Below are positions 1 to 8,146 of a stretch of 64,000 nucleotides of DNA, piece after piece. The position numbers were made by a program, and so were the translations under genes. Positions within the stretch are counted from its first letter, which is position 1; each line of letters opens with the position of its first letter. The notes under the pieces are model-generated. The model did no database searches. It was given only the letters and a program-made list of their open reading frames with translations, and had not been told where the DNA came from. Origin of the DNA: Micromonospora sp. FIMYZ51 (GTDB lineage Bacteria; Actinomycetota; Actinomycetes; Mycobacteriales; Micromonosporaceae). The DNA lies in NCBI RefSeq assembly GCF_038246755.1, contig NZ_CP134706.1, positions 6,513,501-6,577,500 on the forward strand, given 5' to 3'.

Positions 1-195
1 CCGGGAGCCTCCGTGTCTGCACGAACGGTGATTGGTTGCGTGCACACTAGTGCTCGAAACTAGGATCAGGCAAAACCTCTCGTTGCTCGATTGCGCCTGC
101 GGTTGCTATTTCCACCAGGTTTCACGCAGAATGACGCGCGAAAGATGGGACTAACGAGCCGTATTGCGCAGCGGCCCGCCCGGCGAGGAGTTCTC
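1..195. other. Upstream region of the amino-sugar operon
   Basis: This stretch has no convincing gene. It precedes the SIS gene and should hold the promoter of the amino-sugar operon. A small palindrome CACTAGTG lies near 46-53, and a purine-rich CGAGGAG lies about 6 nt before the ATG at 196 and decides that start. I searched by eye for a DasR-type site (two ACTGGTCTAGACC-like half sites) and found no good match. Confidence 0.4.
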
Positions 196-1125
196 ATGGC
201 GTATGTCCACGCGGAGATCGCGAGCCAGCCGGACTGCTGGCGCAAAGCAGCGGAAGTCGCACCCAGCGTGCTGGACCGGCTGCCCCGCCCCGGCGAGCGG
301 GTCGCCGTCGTCGGCTGCGGCACGTCGTGGTTCATGGCGATGGCGTACGCGGCCCGCCGGGAAGCCGCCGGCCAGGGCGAGACGGATGCCTTCCAGGCCA
401 GCGAGTTCCCCGCCGGCCGCCGCTACGACCGGCTGCTGGCGATCACCCGCTCCGGCACCACGACCGAGGTACTGGACCTGCTCACCGCGCTACGCGGGCA
501 GACCCCGACCACGGTGCTGGTCGGCGATCCCGACTCCCCTGCGGTGAGTGTCGCGGACGCCGCCGTCACCCTGCCGTTCGCCGACGAGCGCTCGGTGGTG
601 CAGACCCGCTTCGCCACCACCGTGCTGGCCCTGCTCCGCGCCCAACTCGGCGACAACATCACGGCACTCGTCGCCGACGCGGAGGTCGCCGTGCGGGCCC
701 CGCTGCCGATCGACCCGGGCCTGATCGAGCAGGTCACCTTCCTCGGCCGGGGCTGGACGGTCGGGCTGGCCCAGGAGGCGGCGCTGAAGTGCCGCGAGGC
801 GGCCACGTTCTGGGCCGAGGCGTACCCGGCGATGGACTACCGGCACGGCCCGATCTCCGTGGCCGCCCCCGGCCGGCTGGTCTGGGCCTTCGGCGAGCTG
901 CCCGACGGGCTGCCCGAGGACGTCGCCGCCACCGGCGCCGCGTTCGCGCACAGCCGCACCCACGGGGTGCGTACCGTGCTGGGCCGGTGGGCCGCCGGGC
1001 GTACCCCGGTCGACCCGATGGCCGACCTGATCCTGGCGCAGCGTTTCGCCGTCGCGCTGGCGACCAGTCGCGGGCTCGACCCGGACGCACCCCGGCACCT
1101 GAGCCGCTCCGTGGTGCTCACGTGA
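196..1125 (+). CDS. SIS-domain sugar isomerase/deaminase-like protein
   Basis: The protein has 309 aa and two sugar isomerase (SIS) folds, like the isomerase half of GlmS but without the glutaminase domain. The first SIS core carries VVGCGTSWFM and then ITRSGTTTEVLDL, the phosphosugar-binding Ser/Thr loop; the second has FLGRGWTVGLAQEAALKCRE followed by MDYRHGP, typical of the GlmS/AgaS group. The ATG at 196 is preferred over upstream in-frame starts because CGAGGAG sits just before it and the extra N-terminal residues do not resemble the family. It is followed by a ROK kinase and nagA on the same strand, so a role in isomerising or deaminating amino-sugar phosphates (GlcN-6-P type) is likely. 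The exact reaction is inferred. Confidence 0.85.
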   Translation: MAYVHAEIASQPDCWRKAAEVAPSVLDRLPRPGERVAVVGCGTSWFMAMAYAARREAAGQGETDAFQASEFPAGRRYDRLLAITRSGTTTEVLDLLTALRGQTPTTVLVGDPDSPAVSVADAAVTLPFADERSVVQTRFATTVLALLRAQLGDNITALVADAEVAVRAPLPIDPGLIEQVTFLGRGWTVGLAQEAALKCREAATFWAEAYPAMDYRHGPISVAAPGRLVWAFGELPDGLPEDVAATGAAFAHSRTHGVRTVLGRWAAGRTPVDPMADLILAQRFAVALATSRGLDPDAPRHLSRSVVLT

Positions 1126-1135
1126 GTTCCTCGCC

Positions 1136-1191
1136 AGGAGATCTTGGTACGAATCTGCCCCCGCAGGGGCGCTCCCGCACCAAGATCTCCT
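1136..1191. repeat. Long inverted repeat between SIS and ROK genes
   Basis: Two perfect 13-nt arms, AGGAGATCTTGGT at 1136-1148 and ACCAAGATCTCCT at 1179-1191, enclose a 30-nt spacer that contains a second dyad (GCCCC...GGGGC). The spacer separates two genes that otherwise look like one operon, so the hairpin may cap or attenuate the message. It could also be a dispersed palindromic repeat of the genus. Confidence 0.8.
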
Positions 1192-1219
1192 CGCGGCGGG
1201 GTACGCCGCAGGGGATGCG

Positions 1220-2377
1220 GTGGTGAGTGGCGGGCAGGTTGCCGTCGCGCTGGACGTGGGCGGCACCGGGATGAAATGCGCGCTGATCGGCACGGACGGT
1301 GCCGTGCGGCACGCCGAACGGCACCCCACCGACGCCGGGCGCGGTCCCGATGCCGTGGTCGAGAAGATCCTCACGGTGGCCGAGGGACTGGCCGGCAAGG
1401 CGCGCGTGGACGGGCTCGATCCGATCGCGCTCGGCATCGTGGTGCCGGGCGTCGTGGACGAGGCGCGCGGCGTCGCGATCTGGTCGGCGAACGTCGGCTT
1501 CCGGGACGTACCGCTGCGGGAGCTGGCGTCCGCGCGGCTCGGCCTGCCCACGGCGCTCGGCCACGACGTGCGCGCCGGTGGCCTCGCCGAGGCGCGGCTG
1601 GGCGCCGGCCGCGACGCCGGGCACGTGCTCTTCGTGGCGATCGGTACCGGCATCGCCGCCGCGCACGTGGTGGCCGGCTCGGCCGCCACCGGAGCGCACG
1701 GCGCCGCCGGAGAACTCGGCCACATCCTGGTCCGCCCGGACGGGCCGGTCTGCGGTTGCGGTCGGCCCGGCTGCCTGGAGGCGATCGCCTCCGCCTCGGC
1801 CATCGCCCGCCGCTACGCCGAACTCACCGCCACCGAAACCGACACCACTACCGGCACCACCGGCCTCGCCACCGCCGACACTGCTACCGACACCACCGGC
1901 ACCGGCACCGTCGACACTGCTACCGACACCGGCACTGGCACTGGCACTGGCACCACCGGCACCGGCACCGGCACCGGCACCCCTGATACCGGCACCGGGG
2001 CTACCGGACCTGTGGACAGCGCAGCGGACGAGGGGTCCGCCGCTGGAGCGGCCCCGGGGCGGACCATGGTGACCGCCGCCCAGGTGGCGGCCCGGGCGGC
2101 GGCGGGCGAGGAAGTCGCCAGCCAGGTCTGGCGAACGGCCGTCGAGGCGCTGGCCGACGGTCTCGCCACCGGCCAGGCACTCTTCGACGTGCAAACGATC
2201 GTGCTGGGCGGCGGCCTCGCCCAGGCCGGCGCCGGGTTGTTCGACCCGCTGCGGACCGCGCTGCGGGACCGCTTGACCTTTCACCGGGAACCACTACTGG
2301 TCCCGGCCGCCCTCGGCGACGAGGCCGGATGCCTCGGCGCCGCCCTGCTCGCCCTCGACCAGCTGGAGACGAGATGA
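1220..2377 (+). CDS. ROK-family sugar kinase with Thr/Gly-rich insert
   Basis: This 385-aa protein belongs to the ROK group (glucokinase, GlcNAc or ManNAc kinase) and should phosphorylate a sugar with ATP in the cytoplasm. Visible motifs are the N-terminal phosphate loop LDVGGTGMKCALIG (about 11-24), the catalytic loop with GHDVRAG near 114-120, IGTGIAAA near 141-148, the zinc region GELGH plus CGCGRPGCLE (164-187) and a C-terminal GGGLAQAG. Residues about 203-263 are an unusual Thr/Gly/Asp repeat not expected in ROK proteins, inserted right after the zinc motif helix. GTG codons at 1220 and 1223 are both possible starts. The gene overlaps nagA by 4 nt (ATGA), so GlcNAc or a related amino sugar is the likely substrate. 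Confidence 0.88.
   Translation: MVSGGQVAVALDVGGTGMKCALIGTDGAVRHAERHPTDAGRGPDAVVEKILTVAEGLAGKARVDGLDPIALGIVVPGVVDEARGVAIWSANVGFRDVPLRELASARLGLPTALGHDVRAGGLAEARLGAGRDAGHVLFVAIGTGIAAAHVVAGSAATGAHGAAGELGHILVRPDGPVCGCGRPGCLEAIASASAIARRYAELTATETDTTTGTTGLATADTATDTTGTGTVDTATDTGTGTGTGTTGTGTGTGTPDTGTGATGPVDSAADEGSAAGAAPGRTMVTAAQVAARAAAGEEVASQVWRTAVEALADGLATGQALFDVQTIVLGGGLAQAGAGLFDPLRTALRDRLTFHREPLLVPAALGDEAGCLGAALLALDQLETR
1826..2008 (+). repeat. In-frame hexamer-type coding minisatellite
   Basis: Degenerate repeats built from ACCGGCACC, GACACC and ACTGGC units encode about 60 residues of Thr, Gly, Asp and Ala inside the ROK kinase. The reading frame is kept throughout. It looks like a slippage-prone insertion in a surface loop. 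Confidence 0.85.
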
Positions 2378-3483
2378 CCCTTCGGGTGAACGGCAAGGTG
2401 GTGACCCCGACCGGGGTGATCCAGCAGGGTTGCGTGGAGGTCAGGGGCGACCGGATCAGCGCCGTCGCGGAGTATCCGTCGATCCGGGACGGCCACTGGA
2501 TCGTGCCCGGCTTCGTGGACATGCACACCCACGGCGGGGGCGGACACACCTTCACCACCGGCGACGCCGACTCCGCCCGTGCCGCCGCCCGCTTCCACCT
2601 GGGCCACGGCACCACAAGCATGCTGGCCAGCCTGGTCAGCGCGCCCTTCGAGCTGATGCGCTCGGCCACTGCGGCCTTCGCGCCGCTGGTCCGCGAGGGA
2701 GTGCTGGCCGGCATCCACTTCGAGGGGCCGTACCTCTCCGCCGCCCGGTGCGGCGCACAGAACCCGGAGTTCCTCCGCGACCCGTCCGCCGACGAGCTGA
2801 CCGAGCTGATCAAGCTCGGCGAGGGGGCGGTACGGATGGTCACCCTCGCCCCCGAGCGGACCGGCGCGATCGAGGCCATCGGTCTGCTCACCGGGCAGGG
2901 TGTCGTGGTCGCGGTCGGCCACACCGACGCCACGTACGAGCAGACCTGCGCCGCCGTGACGGCCGGCGCCAGCGTGGGCACCCACCTGTTCAACGGGATG
3001 CGTCCGGTGCACCACCGGGACCCGGGGCCGGCGGTGGCGCTGCTGACCGCGCCGAACGTGTTCTGCGAGTTGGTCGCCGACGGGGTGCACCTGCACGAGG
3101 GCACCCTCACCTTCGCCGTCGCGACCGCCGGCCCGGAGCGGTGTGCGCTGGTCACCGACGCGATGGCCGCCGCCGGGATGCCGGACGGCGAGTACGAGCT
3201 GGGCGGTCAGGCGGTGACCGTGGCCGACGGGGTGGCCCGACTCGCCCGCGACGGCGCGATCGCCGGCAGCACTCTCACCATGGACGCGGCGCTGCGCCAC
3301 GCGGTCGCCGTCGGCATGCCGGTGCCCGACGCGGTACGCATGGTGTCCACCACCCCGGCCCTGGCCGTCGGAATCGGCGACCAGGTCGGTGCCCTTCAGG
3401 CCGGTCTGCGCGCCGACCTGGTGGTGCTCGACGACGACCTGAACGTGGTGCAGGTGATGCGCGCCGGCAAGTGGGTGCAGTGA
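2374..3483 (+). CDS. nagA: N-acetylglucosamine-6-phosphate deacetylase
   Basis: This 369-aa amidohydrolase removes acetate from GlcNAc-6-P to give GlcN-6-P, the committed step of GlcNAc catabolism. The motifs fit: GFVDMHTHGGGG near the N terminus, HFEGPYLS (metal-binding Glu), GHTDATYEQ, GTHLFNGMRPVHHR and the catalytic Asp in LVTDAMAAAG. The ATG at 2374 overlaps the ROK kinase stop (ATGA), which shows translational coupling; an upstream in-frame extension has no family resemblance. With the SIS protein and the kinase it makes a three-gene amino-sugar unit, probably fed by chitin breakdown. Confidence 0.95.
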   Translation: MTLRVNGKVVTPTGVIQQGCVEVRGDRISAVAEYPSIRDGHWIVPGFVDMHTHGGGGHTFTTGDADSARAAARFHLGHGTTSMLASLVSAPFELMRSATAAFAPLVREGVLAGIHFEGPYLSAARCGAQNPEFLRDPSADELTELIKLGEGAVRMVTLAPERTGAIEAIGLLTGQGVVVAVGHTDATYEQTCAAVTAGASVGTHLFNGMRPVHHRDPGPAVALLTAPNVFCELVADGVHLHEGTLTFAVATAGPERCALVTDAMAAAGMPDGEYELGGQAVTVADGVARLARDGAIAGSTLTMDAALRHAVAVGMPVPDAVRMVSTTPALAVGIGDQVGALQAGLRADLVVLDDDLNVVQVMRAGKWVQ

Positions 3484-4692
3484 TCAGCTCTTGGACATCT
3501 CGACACCGAGCACGGCCTGCTCGTCGGGGCGGTGCACAAGCACGTCGGTCAGGTACGACTGCACCGCCTGGCGCATCCCGACGTCCCGTCCGGCCCGCTC
3601 GGAGAGCAGCCACTTGTGCTCGATGATCTGGGCGAACAGCTCCTGCGGCTCCAGCTTGCGCCGCAGGTGCGCGGGTACCGCCCGGACCACCGGCTCGAAC
3701 ACCTCGGTGAGCCAGCGGTGGGCGGCCTGCTGCTCGTCGATCAGGTCGCTCTCCGCCCGGTACGCGTCGAGGTCGTTGAGTAGCTTGCGGGCCTGATTCT
3801 CCTCGGCGTCCAGGCCGGTCAGCCGGATCAGTCGCCGGTGGTGGTAGCCCGCGTCGACGACCTTCGGCCGGACCAGGTACCGCCCGTTGTCGATCGTCGA
3901 CATGGCCACCTCGGCCACGTCGAAGCCCAACTCGTTGAGGCGGCGGATGCGTCCCTCGATGTCGTGTCGCGCGTCCCGCTCGACCTGCTGCTCGTAGGTG
4001 ATCTCGTGCCAGAGGCGCTCGTACCGCTGCACGACCTCCTCGCAGACCACCTCGGGGTCGATCGACTCGTGCAGCAGGCCGGCGGCCTGAAGGTCCAGCG
4101 CCTCGCCGAAGATGTTGACCCGGGCGATCTCCAGGTCCTCGCCCCGTTGACCGTTGGAGAGAATGTTGCGCAGCGCCCCGGTCTCGGCGTCGACCAGGTA
4201 CGCGGCAAAGGCACCGGCGTCCCGCCGGAACAGCGTGTTGGACAGCGAACAGTCGCCCCAGAAGAAGCCGGTCAGGTGCATCCGGACCAGCAGTGCGGCG
4301 AGCGCGTCGAGCAGCCGGCCCATCGTCTCCGGCCGCAGCGTGTGGGAGAAGAGCGCCCGGTAGGGCAGGGAGAACTGGAGGTGCCGGGTGATCAGCACCG
4401 GGTCGAGCGGCTCGCCGGCCTCGGACTCCCGGTCGGCGACGATCGCCACCGCACGCACCGACGGAAAGTCGATCCGCTCCAGGGCGCGCAGCAGGTCGTA
4501 CTCCCGCTCGGCCACCCGCTCGCCGGTCTCCTTGACCGCGTACACGTATCCGCCCAGTTGCACGAAGCGCACCACGTGCCGGGAGATGCCCTGCGGCAGC
4601 GCGACCAGGTGCTCGGCCGGCCACTCCTCGAGCGGGGTCGACCAGGGCAGGTCGAGCAGCGCCGGGTCGACGAGAGCCGAAGTGATCCGCAC
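3484..4692 (-). CDS. DUF4032 / LPS-kinase-like protein
   Basis: This 402-aa protein matches the actinobacterial DUF4032 architecture. An N-terminal kinase-like half has KETGERVAEREYDLL and MHLTGFFWGDCSLSN (the WGDCSLSN segment resembles a kinase catalytic loop), followed by LVDAETGAL, a DFG-like position. A C-terminal DUF4032 half contains STIDNGRYLVRPKVV and an RxTGLxAEENQAR segment. I took GTG 4692 (VRITSALVDP) as start; upstream sequence in frame is poor. It converges on nagA with no gap between stops. The substrate is unknown; function as a sugar or lipid kinase is only inferred from the fold. Confidence 0.85.
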   Translation of the reverse strand: MRITSALVDPALLDLPWSTPLEEWPAEHLVALPQGISRHVVRFVQLGGYVYAVKETGERVAEREYDLLRALERIDFPSVRAVAIVADRESEAGEPLDPVLITRHLQFSLPYRALFSHTLRPETMGRLLDALAALLVRMHLTGFFWGDCSLSNTLFRRDAGAFAAYLVDAETGALRNILSNGQRGEDLEIARVNIFGEALDLQAAGLLHESIDPEVVCEEVVQRYERLWHEITYEQQVERDARHDIEGRIRRLNELGFDVAEVAMSTIDNGRYLVRPKVVDAGYHHRRLIRLTGLDAEENQARKLLNDLDAYRAESDLIDEQQAAHRWLTEVFEPVVRAVPAHLRRKLEPQELFAQIIEHKWLLSERAGRDVGMRQAVQSYLTDVLVHRPDEQAVLGVEMSKS

Positions 4693-4804
4693 GGCGTCCA
4701 GTCTGACGCGTGCCCGGCCAGAACGCTTCCCCACGTGGCTGGTCCCACAGCCACCCCCGCACCGCGCGAGCCCGGCCGCCGCGTCGGGCCGGTAGCGTGA
4801 TCGG

Positions 4805-5572
4805 GTGCGGGAAACCATTACGGTACGCAGAGAGCTGCGCCTCGCGCCGGTCCGGCCGGCCGGCTGGTGGTTCGACGCCGTGCTGCTGGTCGCCCTGGTC
4901 GGGCTGACCGCCGCGCTCACCGCCGGGATGTTCTTCGGGCTCGACCGCGCGGTGGCCGACTGGGCCGACGCGCACCGCCCGACCGCCGCCCGGTGGATCG
5001 CGATCGTGCTCAACTATCTCGGTCAGGGCACCCCGCTGACGCTGCTCGCGACCGGTTTGGCCGGGTTGCTGGCGGTCCGGCTGCGCTCGGTGCGTCCCCT
5101 GCTCGTACCGGTGACCGCCTTCGTGTTCACCCTGCTGACCATCGGTCCGCTGAAGGTGTGGACGGCCCGGCCCGCGCCGAGCGCCAGCAGCAAGGAACCG
5201 TTCCTGCCGCCGGAGCAGACCCTCCCGCTCTTCCAGGACGAGCTGCCGGTCCGGTTCGCCCAGTCGTACCCGTCCGGGCACGTCGCCAACGCGATCGTCT
5301 GGTACGGCGTACTCGCCCTGCTGCTCGCGCCGCTGCTGGCCGACCTCGGCCGCGCGCTGCCCCGCCGGCTGGTGCTGGTGATCCGGATCGGGCCGCCGGC
5401 CGTGGTGCTCTGCACCACCACCTATCTGGGTTGGCACTGGTTGACCGACTCGGTGGCCGGGCTGCTGCTGGGGCTGCTGCTGGACCGGCTGCTGCACCGG
5501 GTGCCCTGGGATGACCTGCCGCTGCCCGCGAGGTTACGGCGATGGGACCGTCCGTTCACCCGGCCTGTCTAG
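4805..5572 (+). CDS. PAP2-superfamily membrane phosphatase
   Basis: The 255-aa polytopic protein has the three PAP2 (type 2 phosphatidic acid phosphatase) signatures in order: KVWTARPAP, PSGHVAN and a C-terminal histidine/aspartate motif GWHWLTDSVAG. It should dephosphorylate a lipid phosphate or pyrophosphate (phosphatidate or undecaprenyl-PP type) at the membrane, using the two histidines. About six hydrophobic segments are visible. The GTG at 4805 is used. The APC permease starts 9 nt downstream and is probably cotranscribed, though no functional link is evident. Confidence 0.9.
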   Translation: MRETITVRRELRLAPVRPAGWWFDAVLLVALVGLTAALTAGMFFGLDRAVADWADAHRPTAARWIAIVLNYLGQGTPLTLLATGLAGLLAVRLRSVRPLLVPVTAFVFTLLTIGPLKVWTARPAPSASSKEPFLPPEQTLPLFQDELPVRFAQSYPSGHVANAIVWYGVLALLLAPLLADLGRALPRRLVLVIRIGPPAVVLCTTTYLGWHWLTDSVAGLLLGLLLDRLLHRVPWDDLPLPARLRRWDRPFTRPV

Positions 5573-5581
5573 GGTACGGCT

Positions 5582-6814
5582 GTGGATCAGTTGGCCCGCC
5601 GGTTGGGCGTACCGGATGCCGTGGTTATCGGTCTGGGGTCGATGCTCGGCGCGGGCGTCTTCGTGGTTTTCGCCCCGGCTGCGGCGGCGGCCGGCGGGAC
5701 CGGGTTGCTTATCGCGGTGGCCGTGGCCGGTTTCGTCGCCTACTGCAACGCGACGAGTTCGGCCCGGCTGGCGGCCCGCTACCCCGAGTCCGGCGGCAGC
5801 TACGTGTACGGCCGGGAGCGGCTCAACCCGTTCGCCGGGTTCCTCGCCGGTTGGGGCTTCGTGGTCGGCAAGACGGCCAGTTGCGCCGCGATGGCGCTGA
5901 CCATCGGGGCGTACCTCTGGCCGGGGCAGGCCCGGGTGGTCGCGGTGCTGGCGGTGCTGGCGGTGACCGCCGTGAACCTGCGTGGCATCGGCAAGACCGC
6001 CGCCGCGACCCGGGTCCTGGTCGTCCTGGTGCTCGCCGTGCTCGCCCTGGTCGCGGTGACCGGGGCCGGGCACGTCCGGCTGGACCGGCTGGCCGGCTCC
6101 GACTCCGTCGGGCGGGGCGTGCTCACCGCCGCCGGCCTGCTCTTCTTCGCCTTCGCCGGGTACGCCCGAGTGGCCACCCTCGGCGAGGAGGTACGCGACC
6201 CGCGACGCACCATCCCCCGGGCGATTCCGCTGGCGCTCGGCATCGTGCTGGCGATCTACCTCACGCTGGCGTTTGTCACCGTCGGCGTGCTCGGTGCCGA
6301 CCGGCTGGCCGCCTCCGCCGCGCCGCTGGCCGACGTGGTGAGCGCCGCCGGTCTGCCCGGCCTGGCGTGGGTGGTCCGGGCGGGGGCCACCATCGCGGTG
6401 ACCGGGGTGCTGCTCTCCCTGCTCGCCGGGGTCGGCCGCACCACCCTGGCCATGGCCCGCCGCCACGACCTGCCCGGCCCGCTGGCCGCCGTGCACCCCC
6501 GGCACCGGGTGCCGCACCGCGCCGAACTGGCGGTGGCCGCCGTGGTGATCGTGGTGGTCGCCCTGGCCGACGTGCGCGGGGCGATCGGCTTCTCCAGCGT
6601 CACGGTGCTGGTCTACTACGCCATCACCAACGCCGCCGCGCTGACTCTCGGCCGGGACCGGGAGCGCCGGTTGCCGGTGCAGTCACTCGCGGTCGCCGGG
6701 CTGATCGGTTGCGTGTTGCTCGCGGTCAGCCTGCCACTGACAAACGTGCTTGCCGGTTTCGGGGTGCTCGCTCTCGGCGCCGCCTGGTACGCGCTGCGCC
6801 CCGCCCGGCACTGA
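5582..6814 (+). CDS. APC-superfamily amino acid permease
   Basis: The 410-aa protein has about 12 hydrophobic segments and the start of the amino acid-polyamine-organocation family: GLGSMLGAGVFV in helix 1 (the unwound GxG substrate site), then ESGGSYVYGRERLNPFAGFLAG. It should import an amino acid or amine by proton symport. The GTG at 5582 fits the usual N terminus (short leader LARRLGVPDAV). Substrate cannot be told from sequence. It ends 21 nt before the converging gene at 6836. Confidence 0.9.
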   Translation: MDQLARRLGVPDAVVIGLGSMLGAGVFVVFAPAAAAAGGTGLLIAVAVAGFVAYCNATSSARLAARYPESGGSYVYGRERLNPFAGFLAGWGFVVGKTASCAAMALTIGAYLWPGQARVVAVLAVLAVTAVNLRGIGKTAAATRVLVVLVLAVLALVAVTGAGHVRLDRLAGSDSVGRGVLTAAGLLFFAFAGYARVATLGEEVRDPRRTIPRAIPLALGIVLAIYLTLAFVTVGVLGADRLAASAAPLADVVSAAGLPGLAWVVRAGATIAVTGVLLSLLAGVGRTTLAMARRHDLPGPLAAVHPRHRVPHRAELAVAAVVIVVVALADVRGAIGFSSVTVLVYYAITNAAALTLGRDRERRLPVQSLAVAGLIGCVLLAVSLPLTNVLAGFGVLALGAAWYALRPARH

Positions 6815-6835
6815 CTCGACCCGGCCGGGCCAGGG

Positions 6836-7423
6836 TCACCCGCCGACCTCACTGACCTGGACGAACGGACGATCGTCCCACCACATCGCGTGGATGATGA
6901 AGCTGTGGTTCGGCTCGTTGAAGTAGACGGCCATGTTGTCCGGTGAGTTCTGCACCTGCTGCACGGCGTACCCGTCCGCCGGGGTGGCCGTGACCAACTC
7001 GACCACGCCCGTAGCGCTCATCCGGATGACCGCCTGACCGCCTTCGACTCGAAACGAGCGGACATAGCTGCGTACCCCGTCGGCTCCGGTGGTGACCGTC
7101 CAGCCGTCCTCGATGGTGCTCGTCGGCGCGGTGGCCCGCGGCGGTCTCGGCGTTGGTCGGCTGCTGCCCGTCGGGGCCGCTTCGGTCGTCGCCGACGTGG
7201 TCGGACGTGGAGCTGGCCGGGTCGTGGCGGGCACCGCCTCGACAGCCGACGAGGGCAGCGGCGCCGGCAGACCTGGTGCCTGCGTCGACGGCAGTTGGCT
7301 CAGCGGGATGTCCGGCACGGCGGGCGTACGCAGCACGGGCAGGATCGCCATCGAGGCGAGCAGGATGCTGGACGCGGTGGCGATGCACCACCCCACGATC
7401 GGTGTCCACCGGGAGAACGGCAC
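6836..7423 (-). CDS. Single-pass membrane protein of unknown function
   Basis: I do not recognise a family. The 195-aa protein has one N-terminal transmembrane helix (about 9-30), then a Pro/Thr/Ser-rich low-complexity stretch (about 45-105) that looks like an extracytoplasmic linker, then a compact C-terminal domain of about 90 residues with YVRSFRVEGGQAVIRMSATG and NMAVYFNEPNHSFIIHAMWW. It is transcribed away from the response regulator gene, so both may share the 7424-7459 promoter interval. Confidence 0.75.
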   Translation of the reverse strand: MPFSRWTPIVGWCIATASSILLASMAILPVLRTPAVPDIPLSQLPSTQAPGLPAPLPSSAVEAVPATTRPAPRPTTSATTEAAPTGSSRPTPRPPRATAPTSTIEDGWTVTTGADGVRSYVRSFRVEGGQAVIRMSATGVVELVTATPADGYAVQQVQNSPDNMAVYFNEPNHSFIIHAMWWDDRPFVQVSEVGG

Positions 7424-7459
7424 CGGGACATCGTCTCATTTACCCATATGGTGTACGCC

Positions 7460-8146
7460 ATGGCGCTGATCCTGTTGGTCGAGGACGACCGCAACATCGC
7501 GGCTGCCCTCACCCGTGCGCTCACCGAGGCCGGTCACGTCGTACGGCCAGCCGGCCGCGCCGCCGAGGCGTTGAAGATCGCCACCGAGGAGCGGCCGGAC
7601 CTGGTCATCCTTGATCTGGGCCTGCCCGACATCGACGGTGCCGACGCGCTGCGGATGATGCGCTCGGTCTCCGACGTGCCGGTGATCGTGGCGACCGCAC
7701 GCCGCTCCGAGACCGACATCATCAGCCTGCTCAGTGCCGGTGCCGACGACTACGTGACCAAACCGTTCTCCGGCGGACACATCCTGGCCAGGATCGACGC
7801 GGTGCTGCGCCGGGCCCGGCCGGCCGCGGACCAGGCCGCCAAAGTGATCACCGTGGGCGAGTTGACGATCCGGCCCCGGCAACGCCTTGCCGAGTTGGCC
7901 GGGCGGCCGTTGCAACTGACCCGGCGCGAGTTCGACGTGCTCGCGTACCTCGCCGAACGGGTCGGCCAGGTGGTCAGCCGCCGTGAGCTGATGACCGAGG
8001 TCTGGCAGCAGGCCCGCATCGGCGAGGAACAGACCATCGACGTGCACATCTCCTGGCTGCGTCGCAAGCTCGGGGAGACCGCCGCGAAGCCCCGGTTCCT
8101 GCGCACCGTACGCGGCGTCGGCGTGATGATGGTCGACCCCCGATGA
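7460..8146 (+). CDS. OmpR/PhoB-type response regulator
   Basis: The 228-aa protein has a receiver domain (acidic pair VEDD at 7-10, phosphoacceptor Asp in LVILDLGLPD at about 52, conserved Lys in DYVTKPF) and a C-terminal winged helix with LTRREFDVLAYLAERVGQVV and IDVHISWLRRKLGE. It should bind promoter DNA when phosphorylated by the next gene's kinase, with which it overlaps by 4 nt. An ATG at 7448 is an alternative start giving four more residues. The downstream LPMO gene is a plausible but unproved target. Confidence 0.93.
   Translation: MALILLVEDDRNIAAALTRALTEAGHVVRPAGRAAEALKIATEERPDLVILDLGLPDIDGADALRMMRSVSDVPVIVATARRSETDIISLLSAGADDYVTKPFSGGHILARIDAVLRRARPAADQAAKVITVGELTIRPRQRLAELAGRPLQLTRREFDVLAYLAERVGQVVSRRELMTEVWQQARIGEEQTIDVHISWLRRKLGETAAKPRFLRTVRGVGVMMVDPR

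Noticed and set aside
1..195. Possible DasR operator upstream of the amino-sugar operon
   Set aside because: No stretch matches the two half-sites well enough; CACTAGTG alone is too short.
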